DNA of 64,000 bases from Gordionus sp. m RMFG-2023 (lineage: Eukaryota; Nematomorpha; Gordioida; Chordodea; Parachordodidae): NCBI RefSeq assembly GCF_954871325.1, contig NC_088775.1, forward strand, positions 78,593,561 through 78,657,560, read 5' to 3'. Shown one piece after another: positions 1-13,400 of the stretch (position 1 is its first letter; each line of letters begins with the position of its first letter). Below the pieces are notes generated by a model that was given only the letters and a program-made list of their open reading frames with translations, did not search any database and had not been told where the DNA came from. The translations under genes were made by a program, and so were the position numbers.

Positions 1-1304
1 ATAATTATACTGAGAGATTCCAAATGCTCTTGTGCTTACGGACTTATAAATTATTACAAAATTTTTTTTAGGATGAGTAGGCCGAAAACTATAAAAATAA
101 AAGAAAGCACCAAATAAAATAAAAGGAATAAAAATTAGAGTAAAAAACTACACATACAATAAAATATTAAAAAACTTTAAGGGCAAAAATGTAAATGAAT
201 ATATAATATTTAACATTATCGCTGCTGAGTTATATAAGTATCAATGTAACCACAATTTATGTAATCTCATATTTTAAATTGATCTATATAATCATAATCA
301 ATCAGAATTAAAAGTGAAATGCTAAAAATTAATCCTCAAACATTGATAATAAATTCTCACTCCTCAGAAAAAATTTGAATGGCCTAAATTATTTCTTAAT
401 GCTCATATAAAACTGAATTCCCCAAAGAAAACGATTTAATTTAAAAATAAATCGCTCAAAAAATATATGAAACAAGAAATATTTATACTTTATAGAATCA
501 TAAATAACTTTAATGGTACAGTTCACTGAAAAAATTATCACTAAAGATAATTTTTTAACTACGATACACAGACTTTTTTTATTGATTAATTATTTATTTT
601 GGGCACTTTTTATCTATCTCTACACTGGCTTAAAAAATGATTCATGATTAAATAAAATGCACCAATAAAAAAATATATAAATAAAGTAAAAAAATGATAT
701 AATTATCAGAAAATTATATTTATCTCGATTTCTTTTTTAAATTTTGCCTATTTATAGTGCTCTAATAATTAAATCAAGCAATAAAATTTTTATAAAATTT
801 AAAGATTTTTAATGCTATATGGTGTTGCTGAAACTAAAATATTATGGATTTAGCGTGATTTGTTTTAAGTTATTTAACAGCACTGTTAGGTTCAATTCTA
901 CTTTTGACTTTATCAAAGTTGACAACAAATTAAAATATAAAATATTTTTGGTTTATCAACGTGTATATTTTCTTTTTTAAATATTATTTAATCGTATTAA
1001 TGAGTCCTTATTTATAAAAAAATTGATCCATGGTCATTTATTATTAATAGTTATAACAATAATAGATATATCCCCATATTAATTGATATGAATCTGATGG
1101 AAATACCGATTTTTTAAATATTTATTAAATTATTTTTCATAAATTAAGTTTGATTCGTTTTTTTCAAACACGCCTTAAATTCAAATTTTATTTAATTCTT
1201 TGCACGGACCAATATCTTTATATTATACAATAATTTTAATTGAAATAAATGTGTAGCATCTACATTGAATAAAACAGACAAAATAATATTTTCTAACTAA
1301 GATC
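1..1304. other. 5' flank of CAP gene, no gene seen
   Basis: AT-rich sequence without a convincing coding segment on either strand. It must hold the promoter and 5' untranslated region of the CAP gene that starts at 1305, and perhaps an upstream non-coding exon. I cannot point to a specific TATA box or initiator because TATA-like strings are everywhere at this base composition. Confidence 0.5.
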
Positions 1305-1446
1305 ATGGCAATTTCTAATACTTCATTGAATAACGTGGTGAAAAGGCTCGAAAACATATGTACAAAAATGGAAAAGGCACAAGAAGGTGTATCTTCACAA
1401 CCATTTCAACAATTAATTAAGAAGAGCCCTATGAATATTACAAATG
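1305..1446 (+). CDS. CAP exon 1
   Basis: Starts at the ATG in context AAGATCATGG and encodes residues 1-47 plus the first base of codon 48. The heptad-like stretch NVVKRLENICTKMEKAQE matches the N-terminal oligomerisation helix of animal CAPs (human: NLVERLERAVGRLE). The donor is GTATGT at 1447. The phase-1 end fits exon 2. No other ATG in this frame lies nearby upstream, so this start is preferred. Confidence 0.88.
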
Positions 1447-4400
1447 GTATGTATGATATTTAATTAATTATTTTCTATTAAAAGATTATTTGTTATTCAT
1501 AAAATTAAAAAAAAAATATTTTAAATTTCCTTATATTAAGAGTAATATGATCTAATTATTTTATTACACATAGTTTAAAGTGTCTGAAATATATATAAAC
1601 AAATTTGACAATTAATATGTAATAGTTTTTTCTTAAATTAAGATTTTCAAAGTTATTAAAGGATTTATATATAGTGCCACTTTATTTTTGTATATAAATA
1701 TAAACACATTTTAATTAGATTTATGAAAATATTTATAATGGTCAACTTAATTAACAGATACTTTGTTATTTTTTAATCATAATTTGTAACACCTTGGTCC
1801 ATGGAAAAATTTGATAATTTAACTCAGCTATACCTAAACCTGTAAGCCCAAGGAAGGTCTATAAAATGGTAGCATTTTTAATTTTAGGCAAGCCCTATAA
1901 AAAATATAAATCTAGATCAGGTCTAAGAGTTCATTTTTGCAAAACCTATTTTTAAATAAATTTAAATTATACATCAATTTGGAAAAGATTGATATTTTCC
2001 TAATATTTTTTATTTTCCCTCTTAAAAAATTTACAAAATACAGATAAATTATTCATAAATAAAATTTTAAAAATAAAATCTAGACAGAAAATGAGCAGAT
2101 TAAAAATTTTTTTTAAAAAATTTAGGCTAGGTTGGGGATAACTATTGAATTTTGCAGGTCTTGTGTGATTAATAATTTATGTACTAATAAATTTATACAT
2201 TTGGAGTACCTAACCAATTTTCTAAAATAAAACATTATTTATATCTCATTTAGATGCTTATTAGTTCTCTCAATGTCATTATGTATTTTACATTACAACC
2301 CCAAATTGTAATTCTTGTAGTTGAGAATTCTTGCTGTTTATTTTTTATATAACCATTTTTCTGTTTTAAGAATATTTTTAATTCATGTTCATTTTTTTGA
2401 AAAGGGAATTAATTAAACTTCACAATAATAATAAAATATCCTACCTGAAACATGGCAGAATAGCAACATTAAACAACATGGCTTGCCCACAAGTTGTAAC
2501 ATCATATATTGGTCAGACCTTTATTCCCCAAAATATAAATTTGACATTTTTCCCATTCTAGAAACATTTTAAAAAATCTATAGTTGAATGGCGGCAGAAA
2601 ATAACTTATAACTTAACTAAATAGTTCAGAGAGAAATTAAAAACATCATAAAACTACCTGAATTATTGTTAAATATTTAACCCTAGGAAAAAAGTGACAA
2701 TAATTTTTTGTTATCGTAAAAAGTTATATTTTTATCTTAGAAATAAAATATAATTTAAATTTTTCAAAAACATTAAAGAAAAAATAAGTGATATTATATG
2801 AATATCACCTCCCCCAACCATATCAAGAAGCATGGTAATTTTTAAAAAATGATTACATAAATGGAAACAATGCATTGATTGCACTTCAATCTTATTAAAT
2901 ATATTTTAATTATAAAATTATGAATGAATTATATAGCTTTAAAATATAAAATCTTATCATTTTAAAAAAAAATTAAAATTTGGTAAATTTAAAAATAACA
3001 AATGTCATATTTGATTGGCTTGTTTCAAATATAAATATTATATAATTTGTGTAGTAAATTGGAATAAATAAAAATATATTTTATTTTAATTATTTTAACT
3101 GGCTACAATAGAGATGATCTGATCACTGTATTATGTTTAAATTTATATTTGCAAGTTCATTCCAATTTATATTATCGTCTGAAAGGGTTAAATATAATAT
3201 ATAACTTTATGATATAGAATAAATTTCATTTATAATAAAACTGCAAGGATCCAAACCGAACCGTTAAACCGCTACAAACCTGTATTTTTTATCAAACATG
3301 AACCGAACCTAAACCGCTAAAAAATTCTAGCCGAACCTGAACCGAACCGCTAAAATGTCTCTGAACCGGTTTGAGCCTCGGGATTTTATGCTTATAAAAT
3401 AATATGTAAGTTATTATTAGTTTATTTAAAAAAATCAATTATATTCGAATTATTTTAAAGATTATCAATCACATTTGATTGATAAGTGTCGGTCATAATT
3501 TTTATAAATTTTAGTATATTGTCATTTTACAACATTTTTTAATTATTTTAAGCTTATAAAGTATAATGCTTAAAGGAAAATTAAATCCAAAATATTATTA
3601 TAAATGACACATCAAATCTGATATCATATCATATTGGCAGTGCCGGCTACCCAAGTTAGTGTGGAAAGATGTTTTTCAACAATTAAATTTACTAACTCCT
3701 TTTAGATGTAATTTGAGGGAAACAAATTTTGAAAATATATTAATTGTGCGGCTTAATAAAAATTAAGTAAAAAAAATAAAATATTGTTCATATTAAAATT
3801 AATAATTGATTTTTATATTTATAAATTAAATTAAATATTATTTTATAATGGACAATTAATAAAAATGAAGGTTTTATACATGTGTTTTTTAAAATAATGA
3901 TAAAATAAAAAATATTTTCCCTATACATAATTCAAATGTAGGTTTGAATACAAAAGTGTTTAAACCGGTTTTTAGAGGTTCGAACCGAACCGACATTTTA
4001 ATTTTTTACGAACCGAACCTGAACCTTGAACCGTTATTTTTATCCAAACCTGAACCCGAACCGATATTCTTTCGGTTTGGATCCCTGTAAAACTGGGTCA
4101 CAGGGCCTGGTTATAAAGTTTTTTTGTTACCACCTGGTGAAATATAGATTTCATGGTTTAAAAAGTTTGGAAAGAAATACATAATTGTTGATCATTGGGC
4201 TTTTTTTAAAAATATTAATTGTCCTTTCTGCCATTAACTTTTGTAAAATAATATCAGGGGTTATCTGGGCAGAGACAGGGACCTTGTAATTATCTTTTTT
4301 TTGCAACCATTTTTCTATTCTTTTAAAAATAAAAAGTGAAAATGACGTGCCTAATTAAATTATATTACAAATTTTATTGCTTATAATATAAAATTGAGCT

Positions 4401-7400
4401 AAGTGAACGATATTTAATTAAATAGATGGAAAACACTTATTCAATATATTATTAATTTACAAAAAATTAGAAGGGTTCAATTTGAAGGAGAATTTAGCTT
4501 AATAAAGCATTTTAATATTAATGCTGAACTATTGCTCATACCACAAATTCCATTTGTTTCAATCAAGATGTTGAACCGATATGTATAATATTTAGGTCCA
4601 ATCCAGTTTCTTAGTTTAAAATTTTAAAACGGCTTAGTTTCATTCTATATATTTTTGAACGAATTTGTACTGGTTCATTCCGGTTTATAAAATCGATCGT
4701 TCATTTTACCCTTCATTCATAGTTATCAGGAATTCACGGCACCGCAAATTTTCTCTAACTGCTAATATAGGATTTTAAGAGTAACATGAACACAACCTTA
4801 TAATCTTTCCCCGGCTGCAAACTTTATTTATAATCCTTAATTTACAAAATGTTCTTTCACACTTAACATGTTTATATGTATACCAACACCTTACTTAGTT
4901 TTGTATTTGTTCCCGAATTCGGTCGTTAGATTCTTAAAATACATAGTCATGCTTCAATAACATTTCCACTTTGTCATTTGGAATATTAAATATCTGTACT
5001 TTACTTTCCCTAGTGTTATGCAAAACTTTGATTTGACCAATTTAAAGAAAAAACAACAAAATCTTTAGTCAAAAAAAATAGAGACCTAGAGGCTTCACCA
5101 AAAGATACATTACCAAACCCTGTGGCTTAGGTAATATTTGTATGATCATAACTTTTCCTCAGGTCAATCTTTAAATATTTGGACAAAAACTGGAAATTTT
5201 TCTTCTATTCCGCCTTGCTAAATGGTAAATTTTCTCCAATGCTTTTTACATATTTATTATTTTCATTGAAATGCCCTGGATGCAAATAATGCATATATCG
5301 GTTGAAGGATATTTATTTTTGAAAACCTTTCTACAAAGGTATTAATTTGCAAAATACATTAACTTGATAGAAGCGGAAAGAATAATTTTGAATTTCATAT
5401 AAACTTCTCTCTAGAAATATTAATTCTATATTGAGGTTTCACTTTTGATGCACTATATGTGTCTGGCAAAGTCCATCTTTCATAAAGGATAAAGTCATTT
5501 GTTACGTGGCTGGCATTCTCTAATTGACCTTTAATTCTTTTTCTCTTTAATCGTATCAGATAACAAGATGATTCCTCGATTTTAGACTGTAATTTATCAA
5601 AAAGATTATTCCACTCTTCTTTACTAAGTTTGCATTTATTACGGCTATTTTTAAATGCCGTTTACATAATTGATCATGACCGTTAAGTATAAGAGACGTA
5701 TAATCTGATTATAAAATTACCATGATTTATACACTAAATATGTTATTTTTAAATGGTTCTTAAATTTATTTACCTATTTTTTTTGAGGATATTTGTTTTG
5801 TAAGAAAAAAATATGCTCCTCTTTATTAATAACCTGCATTTACCTTCGCCCTCGGGAAGAAAAAGGTAAAGATAGTTGAATGAACTATTTACCATGATGA
5901 GGAGCAAGACATTGAGGAGGAAGCCTATGACATGGGTGAAAGTGAGCACAGAACGTGAAAAATATAGGCCCTACAAATTTACGATGCTTCGAGCTATAGT
6001 TGGAAAATTTATTGTTAACTTTTAGCCACCTTAGCAGGCTAAACCTAGCTTTTAGTTGAAAACTATTACCTCAGTCTCGGAATTTTTTTTGAAAATACAA
6101 CTTCTGGAAGGCAAAAATAGATTAACTGGCTCTTCAATGCTTAACGATTTATTTTCCGGCAAGTGCCTCTGGATTGAGCCTAATTAGCTAATTTTTAGCT
6201 ATTGCCTAACTATACTCAAGGTTATGGAAATGAAAACAAAAGGGCATAAGGGAGGATTCTTTCGCTCCTCCTGTGTAAACAAGAAAAATCGTGACAAAAA
6301 AATTTCAATGACATTAAATATTAAACAAAAAAAATAATTGTGTTTTATTTAGCTCTGTTATGACACGTTACTAGTTATAGTTACCCTTTTTAAATATATT
6401 CATCAAAAATTAAAAGAAAATTTTTGGTTCCTATATTTTCGTGGGAACTTCTGAATATAGGAATACGGACTTCGCTCTCAGCTAACCTGAATGTGTCATT
6501 AGGAATATATCGACGATAAACATTGAAGATTTTGGATATTTTTTCTATTAATTTATTTTTACTTTATTCTTCCCACGATACAAGTTGATGGCGAATTTTA
6601 TAAGCTCTCTCCGCAACTTTAACCCTTTCTAAAGTATGATGGCATGGTTCGAGATTCAAGGGTTAAAAAAAATTAATATTAAATTCGAGTACAGGTTATA
6701 CTTAAGCCCTTATCATTTTTTGATTAATTATCATCTCAAACAAATAAAATAACTACTAAAATCAAGCAAGTTTTAAAAAAAGGGAAATTTTTTTTTGCCT
6801 TTTAGTTTTACGATATAAGGAAAAGTATAACTTTATTTTATAATTATAATTGGATTTTACTTTTATATACTGAAAGAGGGATATTGTGAATATTTATAAG
6901 AAGTGTTGCATAAAATTGATAATATAATATATCATCCAAACTTCATTTAATATTTAATTGTTTTGCATATTTTTATTAAAATGCTGCACCCTAATTTGTC
7001 TTATTCAGCTTTTAAAATTCTAAATAGCTATCTAATAGTAATTTTATAAAAATATTAAATCCGTAAATTTAAAAATATTTACCTTTTTGTCCAACCAAGT
7101 TCATTTTTGTTCATTATTATATTAAAAATCAATTGTATGATTTAACTACTTGCTGCTTTTCAAATTATTAAAAATTTTGAGTATAAGATATCGATAAAAT
7201 TTAAACGTAAATTTCTTTCCTAAAATTTTATAATATTTTACTCAATTATTTAGACCTATTAAAAGTGCCAATTTTTATTTATTTAGTGGCCCTCAAACAT
7301 GAAAAAATTAAGCTCCCATCCAATTTTATATCAGGAATACCTGCTACTTCATAGCCGCTCTACTGACTGAATTTCTAATGTAATTAATATTCATATCACA

Positions 7401-10400
7401 GCAGGCCCGTCATCATAAATATCATTTAATAAGTTAAACAATGAGAAGATATATTCTTATTCGTCTCTTATAGTACCTTTAGACGTTAAAAAAACTCGGA
7501 CTGGGTTTGTAAAATGAGGAGAAAATTGGACAGCTTCTTAAAAGGCTCAGAATTCTAATTCACATTTGGTAAACCATAAAATTAATTACAATTTAAATTT
7601 TTCAGCGGCAATAAAAAAAAATGTTTTAAAAACATCTGCTGCCGCCTATATTTATTTTATTTTTGACAATTAATTTTGAAAAATATTTTGGATTAAATTT
7701 TTTTTGGATGCCACTTTTAAATTAAATTGATTTTAAAATTAGATAAATATTTTAAAAAATTTTTTGTTGGAATTATTTGACATCCTAGTTGACCTTTAAT
7801 TTTAACTCCGATTCCACTATCATTACCAATTCAATTTTCAGGTATAGTACCCTTTAAAACTTTATAATTTTTACGGTTAATATTTTACATAATTATTATA
7901 ATGGCTATTTTTTTTTGTTAAAATTATTGAAATAACTTTAAATACATACTACTTTTATCCCAGTCATATCTTCAAAAAAAACCTTTAATTTGCTTTGGAC
8001 CAGTTGAAGTTCAGCTTAGAAGTGTATAACTTAGGGGTTTTAACACGTCCAACTGTGTTATTTGGGCGAGCAGGAGAGTTAAAACCCACCCATTCCAGAC
8101 CTCTAGCTCTTCCTCACCTCTTTAAGATTTTTTGCTTGCCATCTGGTCCTACCACTTTATACAAAATAATATATTATTGCATACATTCTCGCCCTGAAAT
8201 ATCCAAAAGCTTTCTTTTTAAACGCATGGGCTCTCTGCCACAATTTACTCGCGTATCAAATGAATCTGCTGTCATTGGCTATTAATATGAGTGCTCTGCT
8301 GGATTGGCTATTAATATTAGCGCACATACTCGATTTAGAAAGGATATAACAGTAACAATTTGTTGTGATAAACAACAATCTAATAAAAAAATTAGAGTAG
8401 TAAATGGTAACTAGAGCTCTGCAAATGACTAGGTTTTAACCAATCCACGCACGCTCATACTACAGGTGGGCAAATTATAAAATTGTTTAAAAAAATTTAT
8501 AACAGTGTGAAGGCGGGTGGGCAAATTTGAAATATTATTCAGGCAAAATTAGTAGAACAGACTTTAATTTTTAAATATAGCGCAGGTGGGCTGGCGGTAC
8601 AGAATTTTTAATAAATATGCTAGTGGTTTTTTAAAATGTGCTAGTGGTTCTTTAAAACAATGGATGAGCGTGTTAGAGTTAAAAATCCGCCCATTGCAGA
8701 CCCTTAGTGGTAATATTAATTTATAATTTTTTTATTCATTTATATAATTGCAAAATGATTACATGTATATGCCCCATTTTTATTTGCCAGACCTGAAAAC
8801 TTTTACTATTGTTCAAAATTTTGCTTCATATTTATTTTATATAAATATATAATTGTCAAATTTAATTACCTAGTTTATTCTAACTACCTTCTTGTAATTG
8901 AAAATATGAATTATTGAATTTTCAATTTTCATGTACTATTTTTATATTTATTAGACAATGTAGGAAGTATTTATTTAGAAAAATAAGTCTAATTACTATT
9001 TTTATATTTATTAGACAATGTAGGAAGTATTTATTTAGAAAAATAAGTCTAATTTTTTTAAAATATTAATTATCAATGAATTTATAATTTAAATATCACC
9101 ACGGATGCAATATTAATTTATTTGAATTTGTCAATTTATACATTATTTTTTTATTATTAGACCATGTAGGAGCGTATTCATATCCAAAAAAGTCATTTTT
9201 TTTGTTTCAATATTAAGTTGGAGATGTTTTTATAATTTTGGTGTCAAATTTCACTACGATGTAAAAAAAGGAAGGTGTTTTCTGGTAAGATTATGTTTTA
9301 TGAGCCATAATTACCATTGGCTATCTCTTATTTATTTATGTCATACGATTGGTTGAATTTTATTTATTTAAATATTTTTTTGTTGAATGATATTTTTATT
9401 ATCGAAAACCATTCGTTGTTAATTTTTACACATATTTATTTTTGAATATTTTTATTATAGACAATTATTTACCTATTTTTTGTAAAAAGATAAATAAAAA
9501 TGAGATGGACAGGATAAAATTTAAATAAATAGAAGGGCAAATTGGGTAAAAATTCTTTATGGATTATTAAGATGCCGTGCAGCTTTTAACAGACTTTTCT
9601 CTCATTGGTCACTTATATCATTACTTATTTATTTCTAATTACATATTATCTTAGCATATAATTAAATACTTGACTCTTTATTTAAAATATCTATTTTCAA
9701 GTTTAAAATATAAAAATATATATTCTAAATATATTAAACTTATATTTTCTCTCTTCTTTAAATAAATATATGTTGCTTTGTAATCTTCCATAAATTGGAG
9801 CCTACCAGATTTAGCATATTTTCTTTTGAGGTCACGCCATAGACGCTCTATGTACTGGGTATTTATGCTTCTATTAACCGGGTCCACAAAAAAATATTAT
9901 ATTATTTTCAAATAAATATTTTAAACATTTAATCTCACTAATAAAAAAATGTAAAAAATTCATTTAAAAAAAAATATTTGTTAAAATTAACAACCAATGG
10001 TTTTCGATATAAATATATCATTTAACAAATATTTAGCAAAAAAATACTTTAAAAAAAATTAATAAAATTCAACCAATCATATGACAGATAAATAAATAAA
10101 AAATAGCCCTTAGTAATTATGGATCACAAACCATAATCTTACTGTTTTGCTTTATTAATTATTTTTTATTCTAATTAATTCCCACGCCAATTAGATAGCG
10201 AATATGATTTTAAATTTTAAGAATTTGTCGTTCATGCTTATTTCAAAATAATTCCACTGCTGAAAATTTATAAACTAAATATTTTCTTCAATATTTTATA
10301 TTCATTAGGATAATTAAATTAAAATTTAACTTTATAATTTCGAAAAATATTCTTTCGCATGCAAAGCTAAAATTCTTAGTTGAGAATGATAAATTTATTA

Positions 10401-13400
10401 ATATCAAAATTCGTAATATAAAAAAGGATGACCTTTAAATGATAGTTCATTAAAATATCTAAATTATATAAAAAAAATATTATGCAAATACTTTTAATGA
10501 GTATTAATATTATCCTAAAACTAGCAAGATTATCTCAAAAGAATTATTTTTTAAATCATAATTAAAACTTATTTTTTTTATTTATTCCTTTGTTTTTGTC
10601 GATCTTCGTTTCAGCCAGCAAGCATAAAGTAAAATCTGTTAATTAATTTTAAAAAAACGATTAACTCAATAGAAAAATATTATGCAAGCCTGAAGATTTT
10701 GTTCATAAACGGCACAAAGTTTGGATATCTATCAGCGAAATCTCGAGGTATTTTTATGGCTAAAAAAATGAGTTAACTGTTTTAAAAAATCGGCACATCG
10801 AGCTGTTTAACAACACTATTTTAGAAACTTATTAAATTTTTAGATGACAACGTGTTAAAATAGCTAATTAATGTTGCTTTTTTGCATAATATTTTTTTTA
10901 TATAATTTAGATATGAAATTATTTATAAATAAAAAAAAGTATATGAATATATACAATCATAAAATAACCAAAACAATATCGGATCGGTTTTTTGAAAATA
11001 TCGGCAAGCCCTATTATATATATTGAAGTGATAATTTTTATTTAAAAAAAACTAACCAAATTGAAAATATCCATAAAGAAAATAAAATACATAGTTTATT
11101 TTTATAAGGATATTTATGATTTTAAAACTAGATAAATAGTCTTTATAATAATTTTTTATATTTATCATAAATATACTAGTTGTGATTCTCTACTTTCTAC
11201 ACTATAGAGAGACTTTCGGGGCAAAAAAATTACGACATTATTTTATATATTAAATGATATTACATTGATAAGTATAATATAATTGAATAAATATTAGATA
11301 GGTTAATTAAAATTTACTAGTGGTAATATTTTAAATGAGATATATTATGCTTATGGTAACATAGATGATGTGGTTCACAAGTCGATGGACACATTAAAAA
11401 ATTAAAATATTAAGTATTCATAATGAACAAAATCAGATTTGTTATATCGGATCAGTAATCGGCCAATATCGATTTAATATCGGATCGGCCCATCAAAAGT
11501 GGTATGTACACCCCTAATTCAATGTATTTAATATTATGATTTCTTAATTCAGTTGATCCTTATTTCATTGATTTATAATATAAATTTACTATGTTGAACT
11601 CGAGTAATTTTCTCTTGTTGCCAATTTTTAACTTACACCTGAGCCATATTTAATAAAAAATAAAACTTGACACAATGGAAATTACGTTATGATATATTTG
11701 ACATTTGTAAAATGCTTGATTAGGAAGAACAATGATCGTTTATAAAATAAGTTAAATCAGGATACTTTATTAATAATAAATAAATTTTTGATTTTTATAT
11801 ATAGGATAATTTTAAAAATTTAAAATGATATGAAGGTCATAGCGCTAGCTCAATGGATTCCTCCGATAGCCACGAATCTCCCGCGATTCAAATGTACGAT
11901 GACATGATATCCGATCCATTGTCCAAATACCATGATTTAAGCCAAAAAATAGGTGGGCCTGTCTCGCAACAAGTAAAATTGATTATTTGATTTATTTTTA
12001 TACGTTTACTTTTTATTGAATGAATAAAGGCTGAATTAGTGATGATTTGCTTCAACTCATTGAAAGAAATATTGAAAATGGCTTCTCATTCCAAAGCTCC
12101 TCCAGAAGTATTATATATTATATTACTAAATGCGAGATACTATGAGATCTTGCTTAGACCCAGATCGTTAAAAATTTTTGACGTCAGTCAAGACTAGGTT
12201 TGTACCGATACCGCTTTTTAGAGGTCTTAATTTTTAATGCATACATCTAGTGTTGCAAAATCCTCTATTTGAGCCGATTTTTAAAAATGACTAACACACT
12301 ATTTTATCCAGAAAAATATTACGCAAGTTAATATTTATCTCATAAATGGCACAAAAATTTGGACATTATTAGCGAAATTTCGAGACTTAGGCAATTATCT
12401 TTTGAACAAACTATTGAGTTAGCCTATTTAAAAATTGGCTCAAATGGAGCGTTTTGCAAACATCTATAATTTAACTATACCAAAACGTAAATCATTTAAA
12501 TATATTATGATGATTATATAGAATTTAAATTCATGAATCTAAAAGTTATAAAATATTTTTATTGATAAATCACTTATTTATATAATAACATTAATCTATT
12601 TACATAATAATTAACAAACAGATATTTCATGAAATTTGAAATTAATTTTTTTTAAAAATTAAGACCCCATTTTATCGAATCGGAAGACTTTATAATATTG
12701 ATTTTAAAAAGAAGATATCCGCCCTATCCGATAAAAAAATATCGACACATCCCTAGTCAAAACATAACAATTATACTAATCAATGCCTAATTATTAAAAT
12801 TTAATTTAATAATATTAAAACACCAAACCAATCAATCATACTAACTTTCAAACATAACCTTAAACTTTAAGAGGTTGATTTCAAGATAAGAAAGTATCCT
12901 GAGTTCTCCTGAGCCGGTGCAAACCAGCGGGGTGCCACGTCTCAGTCAAGGTATCTAACCTCTGAGCGATATCTGTCACTCCAAAACATTCGTTTTTCCA
13001 TATATAAATATAATTTAAGTTATTATTAATTATTTTATGAAAAACCTATCTTAAGAAAAATAACATCCGATCCTTATATATTATATATTATTACCCAAAA
13101 ATTTTGAGACCTCCCTCCCCCTCAATTGAGATTTTCCTTTTACTATGCTAATTCTAGATATAATTTCCATGATTTTTAATAATTTAAAAAATTAGAAATT
13201 TATTAAGTGCCCCCCCCTCTCTGGAAAATCTAGCGCACTGATTAAACCTGTTTTTGTTGATCCGATCTGAACAAACGATCTGAACAAATTTCAGATTTTT
13301 GATCTAGTCCCGCTCGGTTTTAAAAAATTGACCTCGAATTCGTCTGATGTTTCCACATAGCTATTAATATTAACTAAAAAATTTATTTTTATTTTTTTAC

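Noticed and set aside
7995-8285. 96-codon + frame
   Set aside because: It runs through a decayed MITE copy and has no protein-like pattern.
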